A DNA stretch of 64,000 nt from assembly GCF_014204985.1 (NCBI RefSeq), contig NZ_JACHMP010000001.1, positions 62,001 to 126,000 of the forward strand. Direction: 5' to 3'. This document shows positions 17,883 through 27,096 of the stretch, in pieces (the stretch's first letter is position 1; each line of letters begins with the position of its first letter). The notes below the pieces were generated by a model. The model saw nothing but the letters and a program-made list of their open reading frames with translations, was not told the origin of the DNA and searched no databases. The DNA is from Streptosporangium becharense (GTDB taxonomy: Bacteria > Actinomycetota > Actinomycetes > Streptosporangiales > Streptosporangiaceae). The position numbers and the translations under genes are program-made.

Positions 17883-18236
17883 TCACCGCAGCCGTCCGGT
17901 GTCGACGACCGGCGATTCAGGGCCGGTCCCGCAGTAAGGACTCCTGCCGGTGGGCCCGCCAGGGCAGAGCGTCTCCCCCGAGCTGAGCAGGACCAGCAAC
18001 GCGAACAGGACCACCAGGATGACGAGGATGGCGAGCAGGCACTGAGTCTTCAATGGAGTCGGAGAGGTCTCAAACCACGCGTGATAGCCCCTCACCCGTG
18101 TGTTGCCGGTCGCCGGGACATCGAGGTCGGGCCCGTCCGACGGCCTGGCCAGCGCGGCATCGAGATCTGGATCCTCGAACGCGAGCCGCTCCTCGATCTC
18201 GGCGAGCCTTCGCCTTTCCTGTCTGGAGAGCCCCAT
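17883..18236 (-). CDS. DUF3040 membrane protein
   Basis: 117 residues from ATG 18236, preceded by GAGGAC. It begins with the DUF3040 signature GLSRQERRRLAEIEERLAFE and DPDLDAAL, then has one transmembrane helix (CLLAILVILVVLFALLVLLS, ~68-87) and a short Cys-containing tail. DUF3040 proteins are small actinobacterial membrane proteins of unknown role. Only one membrane span is seen, whereas many members have two. Confidence 0.8.
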   Translation of the reverse strand: MGLSRQERRRLAEIEERLAFEDPDLDAALARPSDGPDLDVPATGNTRVRGYHAWFETSPTPLKTQCLLAILVILVVLFALLVLLSSGETLCPGGPTGRSPYCGTGPESPVVDTGRLR

Positions 18237-19002
18237 GAAAACCGTCCTCACGCGCGTTCCGGTGATTGCCGGCCCCACGCCGCGTTGGACTGCTCCACAC
18301 GCGGAAAACAGTCCTTGAGCTGAGGGGGCGACACGTGATGGGCACCTGGTCCACGCTCCTCACCGGTCCGCGCCACGCTTGACCGGTCGCGGCGATCGTC
18401 CTGCTGGCTGATCACCGCATCCGGCGGCAGGCCGCCACCGAACCCTGTCAGAACCCCGAGTCCATCCTCGCTCTGTGCCATCACCGCCGGATCGAGCACC
18501 CGGACGAGGTCCCGGTGGAGCCGCTGACCTGCCGGATGGCCGACGGGCAGGCCCGCACGACGCTCGACCACCGCTTTGCCTGCGGGATCGGCACCGTTTG
18601 TTACAGGACGTGCCCACGCCTGTGTGGTGGGCGTCGTCTTCGGCATCTCGCCTCCACGCATCACAGCCCCTCACATCCATATTGCAGCGCGCGGCGTCTT
18701 CTCTCTACGCGCGGAAGAACGAACGTGAGCGATCAGCCGGTGAGGCACCTGCCCGAGGGGCATCCAGCGGCCGGGGCCGTGGCGAGCCGCCGGTCGCGCG
18801 CTCGTTCCGCTCGCCGCCCCAGGTCGCAACGGCCCGCCGGGGCGTCATGGTCGGATGTCGTGTCGCGGGTGGGAACCCGGATCAGGCCGCAGTAGGCGGG
18901 GCGGCCCTGCGGCTCGGCCGACACGGGTGTTGATACATTGATCCCAGGTGAGCCGGGAAGCCTGGTCGGCGCAGGTGCCAGCGACTCCGAAAGGACCGGC
19001 CG
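18237..19002. other. 766 bp without a supported gene
   Basis: Both strands have short open frames. One plus-strand frame (about 18395-18610) has some ordered look but no family, start or ribosome site that I recognise. The CBS gene promoter must lie near the end; GAAAGGA at about 18990 is its ribosome binding site. Confidence 0.4.
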
Positions 19003-19446
19003 ATGCGTGCTCGCGACCTGGTCAGCACTTTCCCGATCGTTTCCCTGGACACTCCGGTGATCGACGCGGCGCGGTTGCTCGCCGAGCAGGATCTTCCGGG
19101 CCTGATCGTCATCGACGACGACGGCTTGCCCTTGAACATCCTGCCGGGCACGCAGGTACTGCGACTGGCCGTACCCGGTTACTGCCAGGACGATCCGGCG
19201 CTGGCCCGGGTGGTGGACGAGGCGCACGCGGACGCGTTCCTGCGCTCCCTGGCCGGGCGGACTGTGCGCGAGGCCCTGCCCACCGCGCCACGCGAGTTGC
19301 CGGTCACCGATCCGGACGCCACCGTGCTGGAGATCGCGGCGCTCATGGCGCGCACCCGCAGCCCGCTGGTCGCGATCATGGATGCGGGCCACCTGCGGGG
19401 GGCGGTCACGCTGCAGGCGCTGCTGGATCGGCTGCTCGCCCCATGA
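19003..19446 (+). CDS. CBS-domain pair, transporter-coupled
   Basis: 147 residues: CBS1 (RARDLVSTFPIVSLDTPVID, GLIVIDDDGLPLNILPG) and CBS2 (VREALPTAPRELPVTDPDAT, PLVAIMDAGHLRGAVTLQAL). The stop codon overlaps the ATG of the following transporter (ATGA), so the two are translationally coupled. Stand-alone CBS pairs often gate a partner channel or transporter by binding ATP/AMP, which is the likely role here. Confidence 0.85.
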   Translation: MRARDLVSTFPIVSLDTPVIDAARLLAEQDLPGLIVIDDDGLPLNILPGTQVLRLAVPGYCQDDPALARVVDEAHADAFLRSLAGRTVREALPTAPRELPVTDPDATVLEIAALMARTRSPLVAIMDAGHLRGAVTLQALLDRLLAP

Positions 19447-20735
19447 CGGTCACCGCCTGGCTCGCGGTGGCCGTGTTCCTCGGCGCGTACACGCTGATCG
19501 CCACCGAGCGCGTCCACCGGGTCGCCGCGGCCCTCGGTGGGGCCGGGATCATGCTGGCCGTCCACGCCACCGACGCCGGGGCCGCGTTCTTCTCCGTACA
19601 GAGCGGGATCGACTGGAACGTCGTCTTCCTGCTGCTCGGCATGATGATCATCGTCGGGGTGCTCAAGCAGACCGGCGTGTTCGAATACCTGGCGATCTGG
19701 GCCGCTAAACGCGCCCGGGGGCGGCCGTACCGGCTGATGGTGCTGCTGGTCGTCATCACCGCGGGCGCCTCGGCGCTGCTGGACAACGTCACCACCGTGC
19801 TGCTGATCGCCCCGGTGACGTTCCTGGTGTGCGAGCGGCTCGCCCTGCCCACGGTGCCGTTCCTCATCAGTGAGGCGATGGCCTCCAACATCGGTGGCGC
19901 CGCCACCCTGGTGGGTGATCCGCCCAACATCATCATCGCCAGCCGGGGCGGCCTGTCCTTCAACGACTTCCTGATCCACATGGCGCCCATGGTGGTCGTG
20001 CTGATGGCGGTCTTCATCGGATTGTGCTGGCTCATGTTCCGCAGGACGTTCGTCTATGATCCCGACCTGGCCGCCGACATCATGGAGCTGGACGAGCGCG
20101 AGGCCATCGCCGACCGGAAGCTGCTGCGGCAGAGCCTGACCGTGCTCGCCCTGGTCATGGCCGCCTTCGTGCTGCACCCGGTGTTGCACTACGAGCCCTC
20201 GGTGGTGGCTCTCCTCGGCGCCGGGATCCTGGTGGCGCTCACCAAGGTCACCACCGAGCAGGCCATCGCCGAGGTGGAGTGGCCCACCCTGGTGTTCTTC
20301 GCCGGGCTGTTCGTCATGGTCGGCGCCCTGGTCGACACCGGCGTCATCGGGCAGGTCTCCCAGGCCGCGGCGGGCGCCACCGAGGGACGACTCGGGCTGA
20401 CCACCATGGTGCTGCTGTGGGCCTCGGCAGGGCTGTCAGCCGTCGTCGACAACATCCCTTACGTCGCCACCATGAGCCCCATCGTCGCCGACCTGGTCCA
20501 GGCGAACGGTGGCAACGAGTCCGCCCAGGTTTTGTGGTGGGCGTTGGCCTTCGGCGCCGACCTGGGCGGCAACGCCACCGCGGTCGGCGCCGCGGCCAAC
20601 GTCGTCATCGTCGGTATCGCCGCGCGCAACCGCACCCCGATCAGCTTCTGGGAGTTCACCCGGTACGGCCTCGTCGTCACCGTCGTGACCGTCGCCCTGG
20701 TCACGCCGTACCTGTGGCTGCGCTACCTCCTGTGA
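19443..20735 (+). CDS. SLC13/ArsB/NhaD-type ion transporter
   Basis: 430 residues with about 11-12 hydrophobic segments. Ion transporter superfamily marks: DNVTTVLLIAPVTFLV in the first half and the repeat-related SAVVDNIPYVATMSPIV in the second, plus SNIGGAATLVGDPPNIIIAS and GADLGGNATAVGAAANVVIV, the two re-entrant N/T/P motifs that bind the substrate. It could carry citrate, arsenite or Na+/H+. Overlaps the CBS gene by 4 bp, and its regulation by that CBS subunit is inferred. Confidence 0.88.
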   Translation: MTVTAWLAVAVFLGAYTLIATERVHRVAAALGGAGIMLAVHATDAGAAFFSVQSGIDWNVVFLLLGMMIIVGVLKQTGVFEYLAIWAAKRARGRPYRLMVLLVVITAGASALLDNVTTVLLIAPVTFLVCERLALPTVPFLISEAMASNIGGAATLVGDPPNIIIASRGGLSFNDFLIHMAPMVVVLMAVFIGLCWLMFRRTFVYDPDLAADIMELDEREAIADRKLLRQSLTVLALVMAAFVLHPVLHYEPSVVALLGAGILVALTKVTTEQAIAEVEWPTLVFFAGLFVMVGALVDTGVIGQVSQAAAGATEGRLGLTTMVLLWASAGLSAVVDNIPYVATMSPIVADLVQANGGNESAQVLWWALAFGADLGGNATAVGAAANVVIVGIAARNRTPISFWEFTRYGLVVTVVTVALVTPYLWLRYLL

Positions 20736-20804
20736 GGAGGGTTCGCCGTCGCCGGTCCGGTCATCGCGACCGCGGTGCTCGGCTCGTGTTCGGCAGTGGT
20801 CGCG

Positions 20805-21285
20805 CTAACCGGTGGCGTCGGCCCTTTCCCGAAGAGGCGCGCGGGAGGGCCGGGCACCGGTGAGCCGTGTGATGAGGGGCCCGGCGACGGCCAGGACGAA
20901 GACGTAGGCGGCCACCAGGGGGCCGAGCTTGTCGTACTGGGCACCGAGCAGGCCGATGATGACGATGGAGAACTCGCCACGGGCGATGAGCGCGGTCCCG
21001 GCCCGCAACCGGCCGCGCCTTCCCACACCGTCGCGGGAGGCGGCGTAGCGACCGGTGACCAGTTTCGTGACGGCGGTGACCGCGGCCAGCGCGAAGGCGG
21101 CCGGTAGCAGCGGCAGGAGTTCCTACAGGCTGACGGACAGGCCGATGGCCAGGAAGAACGCCGCGGCGAACAGATCCCGCAGCGGGGTCAGGACGGCGCG
21201 GGCCCGGTCGGCGATCTCGCCGGTGAGCGCGAGCCCGACGAGGAAGGCGCCGATCGCCGCGGAGACGCCGTCCTCGGCGGGATGC
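20805..21285 (-). pseudogene. KefB/CPA2-type antiporter, C-terminal part with in-frame stop
   Basis: Downstream part: GTALIARGEFSIVIIGLLGA and VAAYVFVLAVAGPLITRL; upstream part: SAAIGAFLVGLALTGEI and DLFAAAFFLAIGLSVS. The two parts are in one frame separated by a TAG at 21123-21125 where a glutamine (CAG) would be expected. The 5' half is cut off at ~21285, exactly where the oppositely oriented PEP-utilising gene begins. It is the footprint of a large deletion. Confidence 0.75.
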
Positions 21286-22322
21286 CGTACAACGTGACCA
21301 CGGAGATGGACCTCGCGCTCTGGAGGGTCGCGGTGCGCGCGCGGGACCATCGTGACCTGTTCCTCACCACCCCGCCGGAGCAGCTCGCCGACCGGTACCG
21401 CGCGGGGGACCTTCCCGACATCGGCATGGCCGGCTTCCTCGACGCCTACGGCATGCGCGCGGCCGCCGAGATCGACGTCGGCATGCCTCGCTGGGAGGAG
21501 GCCCCGGCTCCCCTGTTCGCCACGATCGCCAACTACCTGCGCGTGGACGACCCCGAGCAGGCGCCCGACCGGCGGTTCGCCCAGGCCGCCGAGAGAGCCG
21601 AAAGAATGATCGAGACGCTGGCGCAACGGTCACGGCGCAGCAGACCGGTACGCGGCCGGCTGGCGACGTTCCTGATGCGCCGCTCGCGTGAGCTCACCGG
21701 GCTCAGGGAGATCGGGAAGTTCGCCTGGCTGTCGGCGCTGCAGGCGGCGCGCCGCCAGCTCCTGCTCGTAGGAAGCGACCTGGCCGCTCGCAGCCTGCTG
21801 GAGCGCGCCGACGACATCATGTTCCTCGACCTGTCCGAGGCCCAGGCCGCCGTGCACCACAAAGCCGACCAGCGGGGTCTGGTGGCGGCGCGCCGCGCGG
21901 CGTACGAGCGGGAGCTGCGGCGACCCGCCGTCCCGGGAGCCCTGCTGTCGGACGGGACCGATGTGGAGGCGCTCGCCCCGCAGGGGCCCGTGGAGGACGG
22001 GGTGCTGAAGGGGATGGCGGGTGCCGCCGGCCGAGCCACCGGCAGGGCACGGGTGATCCGCGACCCGGCCGACGCGTACATCGAACCGGGCGAGATCCTC
22101 GTGGCCCCCACGACCGATCCCGGCTGGACCCCGTTGTTCCTGACGACGGCGGGGCTGGTCACCGAGACCGGATCACCGGTGGCGCACGGCCCCACCGTCG
22201 CCCGTGAATACGGTATCCCCGCCGTCATCTGCGTCCGCGACGCCACCCACAGGATCAGGACCGGGCAGCTGATCACGATCGACGGGAGCGCGGGCACGGT
22301 ACGCCTGGAGGAGGACGGCTGA
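21282..22322 (+). CDS. PEP-utilising enzyme, C-terminal half (rifampin phosphotransferase-like)
   Basis: 346 residues. The end matches the mobile phospho-histidine domain of PEP synthase/rifampin phosphotransferases: VAPTTDPGWTPLFL, GLVTETGSPVAHGPTVAREY, GIPAVICVRDATHRI, with the swinging His in PVAHGPT. The part before it resembles the linker/RIF-binding region. The ~480-residue N-terminal ATP-binding domain is missing, so the ORF probably starts by chance inside the KefB/enzyme junction and is not a working kinase. A helR homologue lies 16 kb away. Rifamycin as the original substrate is inferred. Confidence 0.65.
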   Translation: MPYNVTTEMDLALWRVAVRARDHRDLFLTTPPEQLADRYRAGDLPDIGMAGFLDAYGMRAAAEIDVGMPRWEEAPAPLFATIANYLRVDDPEQAPDRRFAQAAERAERMIETLAQRSRRSRPVRGRLATFLMRRSRELTGLREIGKFAWLSALQAARRQLLLVGSDLAARSLLERADDIMFLDLSEAQAAVHHKADQRGLVAARRAAYERELRRPAVPGALLSDGTDVEALAPQGPVEDGVLKGMAGAAGRATGRARVIRDPADAYIEPGEILVAPTTDPGWTPLFLTTAGLVTETGSPVAHGPTVAREYGIPAVICVRDATHRIRTGQLITIDGSAGTVRLEEDG

Positions 22323-22442
22323 CGGCTCCGCCTGTCACGGGGGCGATCCACGACCACGACCACGAACAGCCCAGCACCGCATAGCGCGTAGACGCGAAAA
22401 CGCGTTGCCGTAGATGCTCTCAAAACGTATGGTGCTGCGCTC

Positions 22443-23669
22443 GTGATCACAGTGATGGAGCGATTCCTGCCTGCCCGGCTGGGGACAGGATTCCGGTGGT
22501 TGCTGGCCTCGAGCTGGCTGACGAATCTCGGTGATGGGGTCGCGGCCGCGGCGGGCCCACTGCTGATCGCGACGTTGACTGGTGACCCGCTGATGATTTC
22601 ACTGTCGGCCCTGGTGGGCTGGGCGCCTCCGCTGTTGTTCAGCCTGTATGCGGGCGTGCTGTCGGATCGGTATGACCGGCGCAGGATCGTGCTCGTCGCG
22701 AACGCGATGCGGGTCGTGGTGCTGGCGGCGCTTGTCGCGCTCATGGTGACCGGCACCGTGACCGTGGCGACGGCGCTGGTGGCGCTCACGCTCCGGTCCA
22801 TCGCCGAGGTCTTCGCCGACAACGCGACGGCCACGCTGACTCCCATGATGGTCAGCAAGGACGATCTCGTTATCGCCAACGCCCGCTTGGGTACGGGGTT
22901 CATCACGCTCAATCAGCTCGCCGGGCCGCCGATCGGCGCGGCACTGTTCGGCCTCGGCTTGACCTGGCCGTTCGCGGGCCAGCTGCTCCTGGTGGTGGCG
23001 GGGATCGTCCTGGTCTCCCGGATCACGTTGCCGCCGGACGGCCGACAGGCCGACGATCTCATGCCTAACACCGTACGGGAATTGATCGCTGGGTTCAGCT
23101 GGACCATCCAGCACGCGGCGGTCCGCACGCTGGCGCTCACAGTCCTGATCTTCAACTTCACGTTCGGCGCGGCCTGGTCGGTTCTCGTCCTCTACACCCA
23201 GGAACAGCTCGGGCTCGGCGCCCTGGGCTTCGGCCTGATGACCACCATCGGCGGGATCGGCGGATTGATCGGCACCGGCCTGTACGGGGCCATCACCCGC
23301 AGGGTGAGCCTCGGCGTCCTGATGCGGATCGGACTCATCATCGAAACCTTCACCCATCTGGGCTTGGCCCTGACCCATTCGCCGTGGATCGCCGGGGGCA
23401 TCTTCCTGGTCTTCGGCGCGCACGCCTTCATATGGGGCACGACCTCGGTCACCGTCCGCCAGCGCGCGGTCCCGCGCGAACTGCAGGGTCGAGTGGGCAG
23501 TGTCAACACCGTCTGCGTCTACGCCGGTCTGGTGGTCGGCTCGTTGATCGGCGGTGTCCTGGCCACCCGCCTCGGTGTCGCAGCGCCCTTCTGGTTCGCC
23601 TTCGCTGGTTCCGCGGTGTTCGTGGTACTGCTGTGGCGGCAACTCATGCTCATCACCCACGACGACTGA
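22443..23669 (+). CDS. MFS transporter
   Basis: 408 residues, about 11-12 transmembrane segments. The loop 2-3 motif A is clear (GVLSDRYDRRRIVLVANAMR, ~72-91). The pattern WLLASSWLTNLGDGVAAAAG ... NATATLTPMMV ... LGTGFITLNQLAGPPIGAALFG is that of the enterobactin-exporter/macrolide-efflux (MFS_3) group. Start GTG 22443, or ATG 22455; no convincing Shine-Dalgarno is seen. It likely exports a drug or siderophore. Confidence 0.85.
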   Translation: MITVMERFLPARLGTGFRWLLASSWLTNLGDGVAAAAGPLLIATLTGDPLMISLSALVGWAPPLLFSLYAGVLSDRYDRRRIVLVANAMRVVVLAALVALMVTGTVTVATALVALTLRSIAEVFADNATATLTPMMVSKDDLVIANARLGTGFITLNQLAGPPIGAALFGLGLTWPFAGQLLLVVAGIVLVSRITLPPDGRQADDLMPNTVRELIAGFSWTIQHAAVRTLALTVLIFNFTFGAAWSVLVLYTQEQLGLGALGFGLMTTIGGIGGLIGTGLYGAITRRVSLGVLMRIGLIIETFTHLGLALTHSPWIAGGIFLVFGAHAFIWGTTSVTVRQRAVPRELQGRVGSVNTVCVYAGLVVGSLIGGVLATRLGVAAPFWFAFAGSAVFVVLLWRQLMLITHDD

Positions 23670-23698
23670 GATGTTCGGTGGGGGTGAACGCTCGATCT

Positions 23699-23854
23699 GG
23701 TCGACGACACCGCGACTCCGCGCCTGACCGGGGTGTTCACCAGCGACTTCGATCTCCTCGTGGAGGATGCCTCCATTGCCGTCGCGGCCACGGCGCTGCG
23801 CCGTGGCCACGACTTCCTGACCTACGACGGCCCGGACCAGGTGCGGGCGTTCAT
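23699..23854 (+). pseudogene. alpha/beta hydrolase (FrsA-like) fragment
   Basis: About 50 residues, SDFDLLVEDASIAVAATALR and GHDFLTYDGPDQ, resemble the GG(F/Y)DS...EEL...A...RGYDVLTFDGPGQG region before the nucleophile in FrsA-type hydrolases. It is cut at 23854 by the miniature IS element. Confidence 0.35.
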
Positions 23855-24178
23855 CCCGAGGTGTGGCACCGGTTGTCATGCGGCGAGCAGTGCCCTATCG
23901 ATGGTCTGCTGCTCGTAGTCGATCGGGCTGAGGTAGCCGAGGGCTGAGTGTCTACTGCGGGTGGTGTAGCGGGTGATCCACTTGAAGACGGCCGGGCGGG
24001 CCTCATGCGCCGAGGACCAGCGCTTGGCGCCTTGCAGCGTCGCGCGTTTGAGGGTGGCGTTGCGGGCCTCCGCGGCGGCGTCCGCCTTGCACTCCGGCGG
24101 GCAGGACGTCATCGCCATGTGGAACTCCTTGTCTCCGGATCTCCAGCATCCGGTACTCAAGGCGTCCACGCTTCAGGG
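23855..24178 (-). mobile_element. internally deleted IS3-family element
   Basis: A 324-bp deletion derivative of the IS3 element at 51420-52725. Its minus strand encodes the first ~14 residues of OrfA (MAMTSCPPECKADAA) joined in frame to the last ~70 residues of OrfB (LKRATLQGAKRW ... HSALGYLSPIDYEQQTIDR). The outer ends match that element's inverted repeats with a few mutations (CCCGAGGTGTGGCACC; GGCGTCCACGCTTCAGGG). Confidence 0.75.
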
Positions 24179-24440
24179 CGAGGGCCCGAGGTCGGGTAGT
24201 TAGGGTTTCTGGCCTGCTGGCAAGGGGCCGGGGGAAGCCGTGGTCGCGGTGTAGATGCCGTGGCCGATCTTGCGGATGAGGCCGCGTTCGGCCCAGCGAG
24301 ACAGCTGCCGGTACATCGTGTTCAGGGTGATGTCGCCGAGGTGGAGGGCGATGTCGCGGGGGTGCCAGAGCCGGTCGGGATGTTCGTGGATGAACCGCTC
24401 CGGCTTCGATGGAGACTTGTTCTCTTGAGAGGATCGAGTC

Positions 24441-24767
24441 ATGGCAGCCAAGTCCCCCTATCCGGCGGAGCTGCGTAAGCGCGCGGTGCGGATGGTCGCG
24501 CAGGTCCGCCCGGACTACCCGACCGAGTGGGCCGCGATCAACGCAGTCGCAGCCAAACTCGGCATCGGCACCGCCGAAACGCTGCGCAAGTGGATCCGTC
24601 AGGCCCAGATCGACGAAGGACAGCGACCGGGTACCACCAGCGATGAATCGGCCGAGCTCAAGCGGCTGCGGCGGGAGAACGCCGAGCTGCGCCGGGCCAA
24701 CGAGATCCTCAAAGCCGCTTCAGCTTTCTTCGCGGCCGAGCTCGACCGGCCACACACGCACTCGTGA
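24441..24767 (+). CDS. IS3-family transposase OrfA
   Basis: 108 residues: an HTH (YPAELRKRAVRMVAQVRPDY ... LGIGTAETLRKWIRQA) followed by a leucine-zipper-type coiled coil (LKRLRRENAELRRANEILKA). OrfA supplies DNA binding and dimerisation; the OrfAB fusion made by -1 frameshifting is the active transposase. The stop overlaps the orfB start region (GTGA at 24764). Confidence 0.9.
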   Translation: MAAKSPYPAELRKRAVRMVAQVRPDYPTEWAAINAVAAKLGIGTAETLRKWIRQAQIDEGQRPGTTSDESAELKRLRRENAELRRANEILKAASAFFAAELDRPHTHS

Positions 24768-25684
24768 CCTTCATCGACGAACACCGCAAGGTGTTCGGTG
24801 TCGAGCCGATCTGCCGCGTCCTGACCGAGCATGGCCTGTTGATCTCTCCCAGCACCTACTACGCCGCCAAGAGCCGGCGGCCCTCGGCCCGCACCGTTCG
24901 CGATGCCGAGCTGGACGGGCACATCAGGCGGGTTCACGCCGCCAACTACGGCGTCTACGGTGCCCGGAAGGTGTGGCGGCACCTGCTGCGTGAGGGCCAC
25001 CAGGTGGCCCGGTGCACGGTGGAGCGGCGGATGCGTGCCCTGGGCCTGGCAGGGGCCCGCCGCGGAAAGAAGATCCGCACCACCACAGCCGATCCCGGCC
25101 ACCAACGGGCATCAGACCTGCTCAAGCGGGACTTTTCCGCGCCCCGCCCGAACATGGTCTGGGTCGCCGACTTCACCTACGTTCATGCCTGGTGCGGGAT
25201 CGTCTACGTCGCCTTCGTCATCGACGTCTACTCCCGCGCGATCGTCGGCTGGTCGGCAGCCACCTCCAAGCGTGCCGGGCTGGTGCTGGACGCCCTGGAC
25301 ATGGCGTTGTGGCGGCGCGGCCGTACCGGGCGTCCCGTCGGGCCGCGCCTGATCCATCATTCGGACGCGGGAAGTCAGTACACCGGTTTCCGCTTCACCG
25401 CCCATCTGATGGGCGCAGGTATCGACGCGTCCATCGGGACGGTCGGGGACGCGCTGGACAACGCGCTGATGGAGTCGCAGATCGGCTTGTACAAGACCGA
25501 GCTGATCAAACCCCGCGGCCCCTGGCGCACCCTGGCGGAGGTGGAACTGGCCACCGCCGAATGGGTCGAGTGGTTCAACACCACCCGCCTGCACTCGGCC
25601 ATCGGCAACGTCCCACCGGAGGAATACGAAGCCCTCTACTACGCTCAGCACCAGCCCAGCGAGACCATTGGAATCAACCCCTGA
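24764..25684 (+). CDS. IS3-family transposase OrfB
   Basis: 306 residues with the rve/integrase core: VWVADFTYVHAW (first Asp), LIHHSDAGSQYTG (second Asp) and DNALMESQIGLYKTELI (Glu), then the WFNTTRLHSAIGNVPPEEYE tail typical of IS3. The DDE triad is intact, so the element may be active. It ends 27 bp before the right inverted repeat. Confidence 0.92.
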   Translation: MTFIDEHRKVFGVEPICRVLTEHGLLISPSTYYAAKSRRPSARTVRDAELDGHIRRVHAANYGVYGARKVWRHLLREGHQVARCTVERRMRALGLAGARRGKKIRTTTADPGHQRASDLLKRDFSAPRPNMVWVADFTYVHAWCGIVYVAFVIDVYSRAIVGWSAATSKRAGLVLDALDMALWRRGRTGRPVGPRLIHHSDAGSQYTGFRFTAHLMGAGIDASIGTVGDALDNALMESQIGLYKTELIKPRGPWRTLAEVELATAEWVEWFNTTRLHSAIGNVPPEEYEALYYAQHQPSETIGINP

Positions 25685-25715
25685 GGTCTCCATCGAAGTC
25701 GGGGCGGTTCATGGA

Positions 25716-27096
25716 TCAGTGTCAGGACGCGGTGGTGGCGGCGCTTGTTCGGGGTGGTGTGCCGGTCGTCGCGGGAGGCGGTGGGGAGTGTGGGCGGGGG
25801 ATCGAGGAGGGTGATATCGAGGCTGGTGACGGCGCGGCTGCGATCGGGTCTGCCGTCGGGGCGGCGTTCTTTGTAGCGGGACATGGGTGACTTGACCTTG
25901 CGGGTGCTCACGCGCGGGCGGCGCGGTGGGAGCAGGGCGGTCAAGGTGGCGTGGCCGATGGCGCCGACCAGGTCCGTCCCGTCGGTGATCACACCGGTGG
26001 CCTGGAGGACTTGGTCGCGGGCGGTCTGGAAGGCGATGGTGAAGGAGCAGCGGTCGGGGTCGGTGCCGGGGCGGGACTCGGCCGCGTCCACCATCACCGT
26101 GCGCAGCAGTTGGTAGAGCGTGAGCAGGGCCCACATCTCCTGTTCCAGGCCAGGGCGGTCGCCGGAGCGCAGGACGCGGCCGTTCATGATCGTGTGACGG
26201 AGAGCGTAGTAGGCCGATTCGTGTTCCCACCGCTGGTGGTAGAGGTCGACCAGGGCCGCGGCCGGGTAGCGGTCGGCGTCGACCAGGCTGCTGGCCAGCC
26301 GGTAGGAGCCGACAAAGACGGTTCCGTCCGCGCAGGTCACGGTGATGCGCGCCTCGATGATGCGCATCTGGACAGCGCCGATCACCGACAGATAGGAGCC
26401 GTCGCCAAGCCGGCGCAGGATGGGAGTGCGCCGGTTACCGCGCAGCCGGCCCAGGACCTGCGCGCCGGTGGCCCTCACCTCGGCCAGGAAGTCGTTGCTG
26501 TCGAAGCCCTTGTCCCACAACACCAGCATGTCCGGGGTCAGTAGGTGCAACAGCCGCCGGGCATAGCTCGTCTCGCCCTCGCTGGTCGGGCCGAAGACCG
26601 CGCCGATCACGGCGCGGGTGCCGGTCTCCACCAGCGTCATCAGCTCCAGCAGGGGGTAACCGCCGTGCCCGACCGAGCCTAGCCATGCCTGGTTACGGGC
26701 GGTGTCGGGGGCCTTCAGCGAGCTGCAGCCATCGAAGGAGACCGGGCGATAGGCGCCGAACCTCGCACCTGGTGTTCGACGCCCGGCCAACGGCCCGGAC
26801 ACGACCTCGAACAATCGGCGCATCGACACGCTGCCGACCCGCCGACGCAGGTCACGCAGAGCTTTGGCGGTCGGTGTCACCACCACCAGCCCGGCCAGGC
26901 CCGTCGTCAGCTTCTGCCAGACCAGCCGGTAGCCGATCTCCGGGAACAGGCACATCGCCAGCAGGAAGTAGACGCCGACCCGTGAGGGCAGGTCCCGCAG
27001 GCGGCGCTGCACGGTTCGGGTCTCGTCCAACACCGCGTCGACCAGCTCGAACGGCATCAGCGCGGTCAGCTCCCCGAGGTGCCCGGGCGCGAACAC
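25716..27096 (-). pseudogene. IS4-family transposase interrupted by the nested IS3
   Basis: Same protein as at 49662-51233 for the first ~462 residues (FAPGHLGELTALMPFELVDA, YRPVSFDGCSSLK, VLWDKGFDSNDFL, YHQRWEHESAYYAL). The remaining ~60 C-terminal residues (PDRLWHPRDIALHLGDI onward) sit on the other side of the nested IS3 at 24200-24386. The residual ORF runs into that IS. Probably inactive. Confidence 0.88.

Larger units (their letters stand above)
24391..25711 (+). mobile_element. IS3-family element inserted in IS4 copy 1
   Basis: 1321 bp. Inverted repeats start TGAACCGC and read 24 of 26 bp the same at both ends, through CTTCGATGGAGAC. 4-bp target duplications TGGA lie at 24387-24390 and 25712-25715; the empty site is visible in IS4 copy 2. 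It contains orfA and orfB. Looks complete. Confidence 0.9.

Noticed and set aside
18395-18610. Possible small gene between DUF3040 and the CBS gene
   Set aside because: No start codon with a ribosome site, an early stop upstream, and no recognisable pattern.
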